Assembly (NCBI GenBank): GCA_017560285.1
Contig: JAFYOG010000042.1
Coordinates: forward strand, 1-9,910
From: Clostridia bacterium
Lineage (GTDB): Bacteria; Bacillota; Clostridia; Oscillospirales; CAG-382
DNA: 9,910 bases
Reading direction: 5' to 3'
In this document: positions 1-7,480 of the stretch, one piece after another
Layout of the letters: every line of letters begins with the position of its first letter
Position numbering within the stretch: position 1 is the first letter of the stretch
Translations under genes and position numbers: made by a program
Notes under the pieces: generated by a model
What the model was told of the DNA's origin: nothing
Databases searched by the model: none
Seen by the model: only the letters and a program-made list of their open reading frames with translations

Positions 1-95
1 ATACATTCTTTCACTCCGTTCTAAACAAAGTGTTCCCAAACGTAATGAAATTTAGTCACGAATAAGCAGGTTATGAATGGTTTTGTTTATGTGTA

Positions 96-141
96 AAGAA
101 AAGTGATAAAAAGTGCAGAAACACTTTTTATCACTTTTCTT
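96..141. terminator. Long perfect hairpin, probable bidirectional terminator
   Basis: Two perfectly complementary 20-nt arms (96-115 and 122-141) enclose a 6-nt loop, CAGAAA. The outer part of each arm is A-rich on the 5' side and T-rich on the 3' side, so either strand gives a hairpin ending in a T-rich tract. It lies 86 nt beyond the end of the leftward gene series and would end that transcript. It could equally end a rightward gene lying left of the window. The stem is AT-rich for an intrinsic terminator. An 8-bp direct repeat, TATGTGTA, flanks it at 88-95 and 141-148. Confidence 0.6.
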
Positions 142-226
142 ATGTGTATTCATATTTACGCGCGTTAAAAGAGATTGGCTTAAGGGGCAAAACGTATGCA
201 ATTAATTAGTTTTAGTCCCTTTTGTT

Positions 227-874
227 TTAACTAATGCTATCTAATAATAGATGATGCTCAATTAAATCAACGTTAACAGCGCCTGTGTATGGTTCGGTTG
301 CGTAACCGAATGCAAATTCCCATAACGATTTTTTATCTTCAGCAAAATTATCCGTAGAAGCATTAAAAAGAATAAATCTATCGGATTTTTCTTCAAAGAA
401 ATAACCTTTAATATCAATTGTTTCGCCATTAATACATAATCTTAAATTTCTTACGGTCTGGTTATCATACAAAGAGTAAAAAGACTCATCTGCATACAAG
501 TCTATACAATATCCTTTGAAATTAAGATTAATAATGTCAGAACTTCCTAACACTTTCTTCCCATTATCTTCAACTGAAATTGAATACGAGTTTTCAAGTG
601 TAGGCCTTCTATATTCAGTGATATAATCAGTGCCAATCAAACAGTATTTGATGACATCTTCGTTTTGAACTTTTGAAGCTATGTCTAAATTCAAAACCTC
701 AATCCGATCTTCAAATTTAGTTATATCTTCTAAATTTTCAAAAGTTACTTCCAAATTTGTTTCGTACTGCAATTCGGGTAAATTTTCAACAATATCTTCA
801 AGAGAGCAGGCAATAAGCGAAAACACCATTACACATATTAAACCGAATATGCTGAAAATTTTAATTTTTCTCAT
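227..874 (-). CDS. Hypothetical lipoprotein
   Basis: A 215-residue protein of unknown function. Residues 1-23 form a lipoprotein signal peptide: basic start (MRKIK), a hydrophobic stretch, and a lipobox L-I-A-C with Cys23 as the likely lipidated residue. The mature part is acidic at its start (LEDIVENLPELQ) and has no transmembrane segment, so it should sit on the outer face of the membrane. I recognise no enzymatic motif or known domain. The start at 874 is supported by a purine-rich AAAGGAAA sequence just upstream. It follows the small membrane protein gene by 21 nt and is the last gene of the leftward series, so the two may be co-transcribed and functionally linked. Its DNA looks more AT-rich than the housekeeping genes to its right. 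Confidence 0.75.
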   Translation of the reverse strand: MRKIKIFSIFGLICVMVFSLIACSLEDIVENLPELQYETNLEVTFENLEDITKFEDRIEVLNLDIASKVQNEDVIKYCLIGTDYITEYRRPTLENSYSISVEDNGKKVLGSSDIINLNFKGYCIDLYADESFYSLYDNQTVRNLRLCINGETIDIKGYFFEEKSDRFILFNASTDNFAEDKKSLWEFAFGYATEPYTGAVNVDLIEHHLLLDSIS

Positions 875-895
875 ATAGTAATTTCCTTTTTTTCG

Positions 896-1288
896 CTATC
901 TGCTGTTGCGAACTTTTTTGATATTTTTAATAATTTGCAAAAGTGAATATCCTAATGATATTATCCATGGTAGAAGAAAAATAGCAAAAACAAATTCTGT
1001 TATAACAAGCAGTGTTAATGCAATAACACAGGAAACAATTCTGAATGCTAACACAAAAACATAGACTTTAATGAATTTATTAAAATAACGATATAGCAAC
1101 AAATCGTTTAGTATAGGAAGAACAACAACAAAAAACGACATTATCAAGAACGAAGCAACAAGCCTTATCAAAGTCTCGTCATGTTTCAAAAAGACTATTG
1201 CCAGCGGCACAGACATAAAGCCTACCGCAACAATAACTATGTGAACGAGGTTGATAACAGTAGCTATAATAGCCGATTTCTTATTCAT
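896..1288 (-). CDS. Small four-helix membrane protein, unknown function
   Basis: A 130-residue, very hydrophobic protein. About four membrane-spanning segments are visible, near residues 6-34, 41-61, 74-97 and 98-120, with a lysine/arginine-rich C-terminal tail (KNIKKVRNSR) that probably faces the cytoplasm. I see no family signature. The start at 1288 has a strong ribosome binding site (GAGGAGG, about 7 nt upstream). It lies 40 nt after lysA with no terminator or clear promoter between them, so it can be read from the same transcript. It is followed 21 nt later by the lipoprotein gene, and the pair may form a small envelope module. Confidence 0.7.
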   Translation of the reverse strand: MNKKSAIIATVINLVHIVIVAVGFMSVPLAIVFLKHDETLIRLVASFLIMSFFVVVLPILNDLLLYRYFNKFIKVYVFVLAFRIVSCVIALTLLVITEFVFAIFLLPWIISLGYSLLQIIKNIKKVRNSR

Positions 1289-1328
1289 TTAGATTCCTCC
1301 TCTAACTATATTTCTCGGCGGTGTTATT

Positions 1329-2624
1329 TTATAATTCGTTTTTAACTATATCCTCATAGGTTTCGCGCTTTACAACCAGCTTATCTGCGCCGTTTTCTAC
1401 GGCAACCATAGCAGGTTTTGGTAAGCGGTTATAGTTAGAGGACATTGCATAGTTATATGCACCGGTAACGGCAACAGCCATTATATCCTCCCGCTTGAAT
1501 TCCTGCAACTGCATATCCTCGCCTATAAGGTCGCCGCTTTCGCAGCAACGTCCTGCAACGGACGCTACCATAGTTCTTTCGCTATTTGCGTTGGATGCAT
1601 TATAAACGGTATATTTAGATTGATACAAGGCGTAACGGGGGTTGTCGCACATACCGCCGTCGATACAAACATACTTTTTGTAACCCGTAATCTCTTTTAC
1701 AGAGCCAACGGTGTAAAGTGTCATTCCTGCATTAGCGGAAATATATCTACCCATTTCGAAAAGGAACACCAAAGATTCCAAGCCCCGTTCGGAAACCATA
1801 GAATCGAGTTCTTTTTTAATCTCGCAGAAAATTTCATCAATGGTAACGTCAGGGTCATTGTTTGTATATTTAACGCCTATACCACCGCCGAGATTGATTT
1901 TCTTTACATCAAAACCAAGCTTGTTCTTAATTTCCAAAGCGAAATCCAACATATTCTTAGCGGCATCTGTAAAAGGATATTTATCGAATATCTGGCTGCC
2001 GATATGACAATGGATACCCTCTAAAGTTAAATTTTCGCATTCGATAGCGGCTTTTACAAATTCAAGCGCTTGGCCGGTTTCGATAGCTACACCGAATTTG
2101 GAATCCACGTTACCGGTTACTACCGCGCGGTGGGTGTGGGGGTCGATACCCGGAGAAAGACGCAACAAAATGTTTTGGTTTATATTGCGCTTCCCCGCTT
2201 CGGCATTAATACGTACAAGTTCATCAAAATTATCGACTATAAAGCCGCCTATACGGTTATCCAAGCCATAGCAAATTTCGTTAAGGGTTTTGTTATTTCC
2301 GTGGAAATAAATTCGTTCCGCGGGAAAACCAACGCTTAAAGCGGTATATAATTCACCGCCGGAAACTACGTCTATGCATAGTCCTTCTTCATTAAGAATG
2401 CGATAAATATTTCTGTAGCACAATGCCTTACTTGCATAAAGCGGCAGGCTTTCTTTACCGAAATATTTTTCCAGAGCGGCTTTATATTCCCTGCAATTTT
2501 CTTTAATTTTGTTCTCGTCAACAAGATACAGCGGTGTGCCGTATTTGTTTGCCATTTCAACGGTATCTACGTTAGAAAAAGCAAGATGACCGTTGTTTAA
2601 GATAGAAATGTTATTGTGTATCAT
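1329..2624 (-). CDS. lysA: Diaminopimelate decarboxylase
   Basis: LysA removes CO2 from meso-diaminopimelate to give L-lysine, the last step of lysine synthesis, using pyridoxal phosphate (PLP) in the cytoplasm. The 431 residues match the family length of about 420. Fold III PLP-enzyme motifs appear in order: YASKAL with the PLP-binding Lys66, HCHIGSQ at 205-211, the phosphate-binding GGGIG at 246-250, and CESGD with catalytic Cys361 contributed across the dimer. DNPRYALY (327-334) and GAYNYAMSSNYN (388-399) are the usual C-terminal substrate and dimer segments. The conserved E-P-G-R motif reads EMGR here (290-293). The gene overlaps the end of engB by 14 nt, which suggests translational coupling, because only a weak GGTAAC-type site precedes its ATG. 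No lysine riboswitch is present, as expected inside an operon. Confidence 0.96.
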   Translation of the reverse strand: MIHNNISILNNGHLAFSNVDTVEMANKYGTPLYLVDENKIKENCREYKAALEKYFGKESLPLYASKALCYRNIYRILNEEGLCIDVVSGGELYTALSVGFPAERIYFHGNNKTLNEICYGLDNRIGGFIVDNFDELVRINAEAGKRNINQNILLRLSPGIDPHTHRAVVTGNVDSKFGVAIETGQALEFVKAAIECENLTLEGIHCHIGSQIFDKYPFTDAAKNMLDFALEIKNKLGFDVKKINLGGGIGVKYTNNDPDVTIDEIFCEIKKELDSMVSERGLESLVFLFEMGRYISANAGMTLYTVGSVKEITGYKKYVCIDGGMCDNPRYALYQSKYTVYNASNANSERTMVASVAGRCCESGDLIGEDMQLQEFKREDIMAVAVTGAYNYAMSSNYNRLPKPAMVAVENGADKLVVKRETYEDIVKNEL

Positions 2625-3243
2625 TGGTGTTACCTATAGAAGTTTCTATAATTTTTTGCCACAGAGTTTCTCTGCCTATTCCCTTTAAAGATGAATATAA
2701 AATAATCTCTGTGTTGCTTCGTAAAACTCCGCTTGACAATAGCTTAGAGCAAGCCTCGTTAAGCTTTGTTTTATTAAGCTTGTCGCATTTTGTTGCAACA
2801 ACAATATAGGGCACGTTATAGTGGTCCAAATAGTTTAACATCATTTTATCGTCTTCTGTAATGCCTACCCTTATATCGATTAACTGTAAAACGTAGGTAA
2901 GAGAAGGATTATCTACAAAATAATGCTCTGTTAAAGATGACCATTTGCCGATATCGCTTTTAGAGCGACGGGCAAAACCGTATCCGGGTAAATCTACAAG
3001 AAACAGCTTATTATCTACCTCGTAATAGTTAACGGTAATGGTTTTACCCGGTTCGGAAGAAACGCGCGCAAGCTTTTTTCTACCCAATAATGAGTTAATT
3101 AAAGAGCTTTTTCCAACGTTTGATCTGCCTACAAACGCAATTTGCGGAACGCCGTCTTTAATCAACTGCTTGGGTAAGCCCGCTGTAATTTTTAAATCGG
3201 TTTTATGAAGGTTTAATCCGCCAAATGACATTTCCATAATCAT
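2611..3243 (-). CDS. engB: Ribosome biogenesis GTP-binding protein EngB (YsxC/YihA)
   Basis: An essential-type small GTPase of the TrmE-Era-EngA-YihA family that helps late assembly of the 50S ribosomal subunit. The 210 residues are normal for the family. G1 (P-loop) is GRSNVGKS at 39-46, the switch-I threonine lies in GKTIT (66-70), G3 is DLPGYG at 84-89, G4 is TKCD at 151-154 and G5 is SSLKG at 184-188. The start overlaps the lon stop as ATGA, so translation is probably coupled to lon. In-frame ATG codons 2 and 4 codons later (3237, 3231) are alternative starts, because no clear ribosome binding site precedes any of them. The lon-ysxC order is the same as in Bacillus. If lon translation stops early, coupled translation of engB could be affected. 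Confidence 0.95.
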   Translation of the reverse strand: MIMEMSFGGLNLHKTDLKITAGLPKQLIKDGVPQIAFVGRSNVGKSSLINSLLGRKKLARVSSEPGKTITVNYYEVDNKLFLVDLPGYGFARRSKSDIGKWSSLTEHYFVDNPSLTYVLQLIDIRVGITEDDKMMLNYLDHYNVPYIVVATKCDKLNKTKLNEACSKLLSSGVLRSNTEIILYSSLKGIGRETLWQKIIETSIGNTNDTQ

Positions 3244-4826
3244 TTATTTAAAGCTATATCAAATACCTCGGAAATATGCTTAACGGGTATAAATTCTATA
3301 GCTTCTTTTACCTCCGAATCAAACTTTGTTATATCTGCGGCATTTTCCGAAGGAATAATTACCCTCTTTGCGCCGCATTTGTAAGCTGCCATCGATTTTT
3401 CTTTTAGTCCGCCAATGGGAAGAACTCTGCCGGTAAGAGTAATTTCACCGGTCATACACACGTCTCTCCGTACAGTTCTGCCTGTTAATTCGCTTAGCAT
3501 TGCAGTTGCAATGGTTATACCGGCCGAAGGACCGTCTTTGGGAATAGCACCTTCGGGAACATGTATATGAATATCTCGTTTGGTAAAGAAATCCTCTTCT
3601 ACACCCAAGGCTTCGCAATTCTTACGAATATAGCTCATTGCCGCAAGGGCGCTTTCCTTCATAACATCGCCAAGGTGACCGGTTAATTCAAGCTTGCCGG
3701 TACCCTTCATTGAAGAACATTCAATGCGAAGCATATCGCCGCCGAGATATGTCCATGCCAAGCCGTTAACAATACCAACTTCGTCGGAATCATATATACT
3801 GTCAGGCAGGAATTTTTTGGGCCCTAACATTTCGCATAGCATTGGAACGGTTACGTTAATCTTAGCTGCACCCTCAACAATTCGGCGTGCGCTTTTTCTG
3901 CAAACAGAAGCGATTTCTCTTTCCAAATTACGAACACCGTTTTCGCGGGTGTATGATGTAATCAACTCTTTTACAGCCGCATCGGTTATTTTACATTGGG
4001 AAGATTTAAGACCGTGAAGCTTTAACTGCTTGGGAATAAGGTGATTTTTTGCTATCGCCAGCTTTTCTTTATCGGAATAGCTGTCCATATTTATTACTTC
4101 CAAACGGTCAAGCAACGGCGCGGGGATTGTTTCGGTAGTATTTGCGGTTGCTATAAACAAGCATTCTGATAAATCTACGGGTATTTCTATAAAATTATCG
4201 CGGAATGCATTGTTTTGTTCTACATCCAACACTTCGAGCATAGCACTTGTCGGATCGCCGTGGGCATCTTTGGTAAGCTTATCCAGCTCGTCAAAGAGTA
4301 TAACGGGGTTAGAAGTACCTGCAAGCTTTAATGCATTTATAATTCTACCGGGCATTGCACCGATGTAAGTGCGTCTATGTCCGCGGATTTCCGCTTCGTC
4401 CCTAATACCACCCAAAGAAATACGGGCAAACTCTTTGCCTGTTGCTGTAGCAATGGATTTTGCTATAGAAGTTTTACCAACACCGGGAGGGCCGACAAAA
4501 CACAAAATCTGCCCCTTTAAATCAGGGCGCAACTGTTTAACAGCGATAAATTCTAAAATACGTTCCTTAACTTTTTCAATACCGTCGTGGTCTTTATCTA
4601 AAACCTTTTTAGCCTTAACGATATTCATACTATCCTTGCTCTTTTTACCCCAAGGTAATTCCAAGCAGGTTTCGATATAATTTCTAATAACAGTAGCTTC
4701 GGGTGTGCCAAAGGGCATTTTTGCGAGTTTGGCATTTTCGGCTAACAGCTTTTCTTTAATGTCGTCGGGTATTTCCGAATTATTGATTTTAGAGTAATAT
4801 TCGTCGCTGTCTTCGGATTCCTCCAT
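3240..4826 (-). CDS. lon: Lon protease, C-terminal fragment (AAA+ and protease domains)
   Basis: This open stretch encodes the ATPase and peptidase part of the ATP-dependent Lon protease, which degrades misfolded and regulatory proteins in the cytoplasm as a hexamer. Counting from the ATG at 4826 (528 residues), Walker A is GPPGVGKTS at 112-120, Walker B is VILFDELDK at 175-183, and the AAA+ segment between them (GGIRDEAEIRGHRRTYIG) is typical. The protease dyad is present: Ser434 in DGPSAG and Lys477 in LKEK. Nothing in this half looks damaged. It is in the same frame as the N-terminal fragment, separated from it by an in-frame TAA plus 22 codons. The ATG at 4826 is simply the first usual start codon after that stop; its ribosome binding site is poor and using it would drop the conserved QR..YLREQLKAI segment. 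The true gene is therefore 5567-3240, about 775 residues. Confidence 0.9.
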   Translation of the reverse strand: MEESEDSDEYYSKINNSEIPDDIKEKLLAENAKLAKMPFGTPEATVIRNYIETCLELPWGKKSKDSMNIVKAKKVLDKDHDGIEKVKERILEFIAVKQLRPDLKGQILCFVGPPGVGKTSIAKSIATATGKEFARISLGGIRDEAEIRGHRRTYIGAMPGRIINALKLAGTSNPVILFDELDKLTKDAHGDPTSAMLEVLDVEQNNAFRDNFIEIPVDLSECLFIATANTTETIPAPLLDRLEVINMDSYSDKEKLAIAKNHLIPKQLKLHGLKSSQCKITDAAVKELITSYTRENGVRNLEREIASVCRKSARRIVEGAAKINVTVPMLCEMLGPKKFLPDSIYDSDEVGIVNGLAWTYLGGDMLRIECSSMKGTGKLELTGHLGDVMKESALAAMSYIRKNCEALGVEEDFFTKRDIHIHVPEGAIPKDGPSAGITIATAMLSELTGRTVRRDVCMTGEITLTGRVLPIGGLKEKSMAAYKCGAKRVIIPSENAADITKFDSEVKEAIEFIPVKHISEVFDIALNK

Positions 4827-4892
4827 TGCGGATTCATCACCAAGTTCGTGCTTAATCGCCTTTAACTGTTCACGCAGATATATATCCCTTTG

Positions 4893-4895
4893 TTA
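4893..4895 (-). other. lon: In-frame TAA interrupting lon
   Basis: Read on the minus strand, the codons around this site are AAT CTT CAA AAG TAA CAA AGG GAT ATA TAT CTG. Lon proteins normally read K-S-Q-R-(E/D)-Y-Y-L-(R/N)-E-Q here, so TAA replaces the Ser codon. A change from TCA would need one base. The frame is unchanged on both sides, so this is a nonsense substitution and not an indel. Other genes in the window (lysA, engB, glk, hprK) end normally at TAA, which rules out a reassigned TAA codon. Confidence 0.9.
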
Positions 4896-5567
4896 CTTTT
4901 GAAGATTATGACGAACCTTTTGCTGTATATTGTTTTCTAAATTGAAAATCTCTATATCTTTTCTGAAAATATCGCACAAAAGCTTAATACGCTTTATTGC
5001 ATCATATTCTTCCAATAATGTTTTTCGTTCGTCAAAACTAATAACGAAATTACTTGCCAAAAAATCGGCAAGCTGAGAAGCGTCGGCAATATGATTTGCC
5101 TCTTCAATTATTTCCTCGGAAGGCTTAGAAATAAAGTTTAAATATTCCGAAAAAACTTCGTACAGCTCTTTTGTAGCGATCTTTTCGCGGGTTATAGATA
5201 CCTTACGCATTGTCTGTGCTCTTACACCGCAAATTATATAATCGCTTGTTACGCTGGTATTAATGCGCTCTGCTCGGCTGATGCCTTTAACAATAATTTG
5301 CATACCGCCATCGTTCAAAGGTACGAAATGATCGATTTTTGCAATAACGCCGGTGTTCATTAAATCGGCAGGCCTTGGATCGGGTATGGAAGGATCTTGC
5401 TGGGGTACAAGAAAAATATCCTGCCCTTCCTTAAAAGCCGCCTTAAATGCATTAACTGATTTTTTTCTGCCGATTTCAAAGCTTGCGGTGCCGCAAGGAA
5501 AAATTACTAATCCTCGCAATGCTATGGTATATAGAGTTTGGATTTCTGTTTCTAGTGTAATTGCCAT
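4893..5567 (-). CDS. lon: Lon protease, N-terminal substrate-binding domain fragment
   Basis: A 224-residue fragment holding the Lon N-terminal (LAN/PUA-like) domain that recruits substrates. It begins with the family-typical start of the domain (TIALRGLVIFP, residues 13-23) and FEIGRKKS (30-37). It continues through the helical segment that normally leads to the AAA+ module (LLCDIFRKDIEIFNLENNIQQKVR). It ends at the internal TAA, inside the conserved helical linker where full-length Lon continues. The start is well supported: GGAG lies 5 nt before the ATG, and the gene begins 10 nt after the glk stop. As translated, the fragment has neither ATPase nor protease activity. If the stop is real, this product could only bind substrates or be degraded. 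Confidence 0.88.
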   Translation of the reverse strand: MAITLETEIQTLYTIALRGLVIFPCGTASFEIGRKKSVNAFKAAFKEGQDIFLVPQQDPSIPDPRPADLMNTGVIAKIDHFVPLNDGGMQIIVKGISRAERINTSVTSDYIICGVRAQTMRKVSITREKIATKELYEVFSEYLNFISKPSEEIIEEANHIADASQLADFLASNFVISFDERKTLLEEYDAIKRIKLLCDIFRKDIEIFNLENNIQQKVRHNLQK

Positions 5568-5577
5568 TTGATCTCCG

Positions 5578-6528
5578 TTATTTGCCTAGGGAAGCAGCAC
5601 CGATAATGCCCGCATCGTTTCCTAGTTCTGCTGTTTTAATAATTGTCTGCTTATCGCTGTGGCGAGAATACTGTTCGCGCTTTACAATTTCGCGTATGGG
5701 GGCAAGCAAGGTTTCCCCTTCCTTACAGATACCGCCGCCGATGCTTAATACTTCGGGTTGGAAAATATTTATGAAGTTAACTATACCGCATGCAAGGTAT
5801 TCGATATATTCCTTCACAACCGCAATGCCGCAAGCATCGCCTTCGCGCTGAGCATCGAAAGCGGTTTTACCGTTAACGTTGTTAATATCGCCGTTGCATA
5901 GCTTCCACATTATGCTGTCTTTGTTTTCTTCCATTCTCTTTTTGGTAAGCTTAATAAGACCGCTTGCAGAAGCATAGCTTTCCATACAGCCTTTTCTGCC
6001 GCAGGGACATTCGTCGCCGTCTTTAACGATAACCATATGGCCTAATTCTGCACCCGAGAAATTAAATCCGGTGTATATTTTACCATCGATAATTATACCG
6101 CCGCCAACGCCGGTGCCGATAGTAACGAAAAGTGAATCTTTATAACCTTTTGCCGCGCCGTATGTAGCTTCGCCCTTTGCGGCAGCGTTAGCATCGTTTT
6201 CTACGTAAATCTTCTTTATGCCTGTTCTTTCGGAAAGCTTTTCTGCAATATTATAGTTAAGAAAAGGCAAGGTTGCGGCATAAATAATTACGCCTTTTTC
6301 GGAATCGGCACTGCCGGGAGAAGCAATACCTGCATATTCAATATCATTAACTGTAAGTCCTGCATCGGAAATAACCTTAAGGCAAAGATTTGCCATATCG
6401 TTAATGATTCTGTCGCCGTCTTCGTTGCGAACGGTAACGCAGGTATCCTTGCAAAGGATTTTTCCGTTGTCATCGCAAATACCCGCTTTAATAGACATAC
6501 CGCCAAGATCAATACCAAGATAATACAT
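5578..6528 (-). CDS. glk: ROK-family glucokinase
   Basis: A cytoplasmic sugar kinase of the ROK (repressor, ORF, kinase) family, most likely ATP:glucose 6-phosphotransferase, feeding glycolysis. From the ATG at 6528 it has 316 residues, usual for the family. The phosphate-binding motif is GIDLGGMSIKAG (5-16), with Met where Thr is common. VENDANAAAKGE (109-120) carries the probable catalytic base Asp112. TIGTGVGGGII (136-146) is the second phosphate loop. The ROK zinc site is ELGH (161-164) followed by CPCGRKGC with Cys174, Cys176 and Cys181. No N-terminal helix-turn-helix is present, so it is a kinase and not a ROK repressor. Glucose specificity is inferred; N-acetyl sugars, fructose or mannose are possible. 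It lies 13 nt after hprK and 10 nt before lon. Confidence 0.9.
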   Translation of the reverse strand: MYYLGIDLGGMSIKAGICDDNGKILCKDTCVTVRNEDGDRIINDMANLCLKVISDAGLTVNDIEYAGIASPGSADSEKGVIIYAATLPFLNYNIAEKLSERTGIKKIYVENDANAAAKGEATYGAAKGYKDSLFVTIGTGVGGGIIIDGKIYTGFNFSGAELGHMVIVKDGDECPCGRKGCMESYASASGLIKLTKKRMEENKDSIMWKLCNGDINNVNGKTAFDAQREGDACGIAVVKEYIEYLACGIVNFINIFQPEVLSIGGGICKEGETLLAPIREIVKREQYSRHSDKQTIIKTAELGNDAGIIGAASLGK

Positions 6529-6533
6529 ATTTT

Positions 6534-6538
6534 CCTCC
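6534..6538 (-). promoter_or_regulatory. Ribosome binding site fixing the glk start
   Basis: On the minus strand the sequence is TTGGAGGAAAATATG. The GGAGG is a strong ribosome binding site 5 nt from the ATG at 6528. An in-frame TTG at 6540 would place this site inside the coding region, so the ATG is the better start and gives a protein beginning MYYLGIDLGG, as usual for the family. Confidence 0.85.
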
Positions 6539-6541
6539 AAA

Positions 6542-7480
6542 TTAATCTAACATTCCCGCTTGCTCTTGCAAACGCTTTTCAAATTCTTCTGCTGTGTTGA
6601 ACCCCATTTTCTTTTGTCGGTGGTTCATTGCCGCAATTTCAATAATTACAGCCAAGTTTCTACCGGGCTTAACAGGGATAGTAATCGAAGGTATTTTTAT
6701 ACCTAATATTTCTGTGTATTCGGTATCAAGACCAAATCTGTCGTACATTTTACCTTGTACCCAGTTTTCGAAATTGATAATTAAATCGATTTTTTCGGAA
6801 TCTTTTACCGAACCCATACCAAAAATACGTCTTACGTCAACTATTCCGATACCTCTAAGCTCGATATAGTGTCTAATAAGCTGTGGCGCAGAACCTACCA
6901 AAGTTATTGCAGATACACGCTTGATTTCAACTGCATCATCTGCAATAAGTCGGTGACCGCGCTTAACAAGCTCTATTGCTGTTTCGCTTTTGCCTACACC
7001 GCTATCTCCAAGCAACAGTATGCCTTCGCCGTATACTTCAACCAAAACGCCGTGCTGAGTAATACGTTCAGCCAACGAAACGTTTAGGCCCGATGTAATA
7101 GCTGCCATTAATTCGCTTGTTTGTGCTTCTGAAATAAACAACGGTGTTTTGCTTAGCGATGCTTCTTCTTTAAGCTCTTTAAAAACTTCCAAACCCGTTG
7201 TAACAATTACAGCCGTTACATTGTACGAAAAGAATTTTTTTAAAGAAGCGCTGCGTTCTTCGGGCGTTAACGAAGCAAGATAGCTGTGCTCCATATTACC
7301 GATAAGCTGAATTCTTTCGTTTTCAAAATCGGTATAAAAACCCGTAAAGGGCAATCCCGGACGGCTTAAATCTGCACGTTTAACAAGAATTTCATTGTAA
7401 TTTTCGGGAACGTATATAGCGGTAAGATTATGCTTTTCGGCTACCGCTTTTAATTTTATGCTGTATTCTTTACTCTGCAT
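6542..7480 (-). CDS. hprK: HPr kinase/phosphorylase
   Basis: HprK phosphorylates, and dephosphorylates, Ser46 of the sugar-transport protein HPr (and Crh where present). In Gram-positives this controls carbon catabolite repression through CcpA. The 312 residues match the family. The N-terminal regulatory domain covers about residues 1-130. The kinase domain starts near QHGVLVEVYGEG with the conserved His143. The P-loop is GDSGVGKS at 158-165, followed by RGHRLIADD (174-182). The HprK signature is LRGIGIVDVRRIFG at 208-221, and the C-terminal loop is IPVKPGRNLAVIIEIAAMN (268-286). Its ATG overlaps the end of the upstream DUF2812-like gene by 11 nt, with a GAGG site 9 nt upstream, so translation is probably coupled. 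The glucokinase gene follows directly, which fits a role in sensing glycolytic flux. Confidence 0.96.
   Translation of the reverse strand: MQSKEYSIKLKAVAEKHNLTAIYVPENYNEILVKRADLSRPGLPFTGFYTDFENERIQLIGNMEHSYLASLTPEERSASLKKFFSYNVTAVIVTTGLEVFKELKEEASLSKTPLFISEAQTSELMAAITSGLNVSLAERITQHGVLVEVYGEGILLLGDSGVGKSETAIELVKRGHRLIADDAVEIKRVSAITLVGSAPQLIRHYIELRGIGIVDVRRIFGMGSVKDSEKIDLIINFENWVQGKMYDRFGLDTEYTEILGIKIPSITIPVKPGRNLAVIIEIAAMNHRQKKMGFNTAEEFEKRLQEQAGMLD

Noticed and set aside
4..17. Possible start of another leftward gene at the edge (GGAG, 7 nt, ATG)
   Set aside because: Only two codons are inside the window and no convincing promoter was seen, so it cannot be supported.
3..65. Open frame from the left edge to a TAA, possible tail of a rightward gene
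   Set aside because: Only 20 codons (TFFHSVLNKVFPNVMKFSHE) and no recognisable family. It would fit a convergent gene ending at the bidirectional hairpin, but such a short open stretch is expected by chance.
1289..1328. Possible promoter or terminator between lysA and the small membrane protein gene
   Set aside because: The 40 nt hold a good ribosome binding site but no hairpin with a T-tract and no paired -35/-10 elements.
4827..4895. Reassigned TAA codon or programmed readthrough in lon
   Set aside because: lysA, engB, glk and hprK end at TAA in the expected place, so TAA is not reassigned. I know of no readthrough signal in lon genes, and none is visible beyond the weak +4 C context. Mutation or error is simpler.
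6529..6540. TTG start for glk four codons upstream
   Set aside because: The strong GGAGG would lie within the coding region. The ATG at 6528 has correct spacing and gives the usual family N-terminus.
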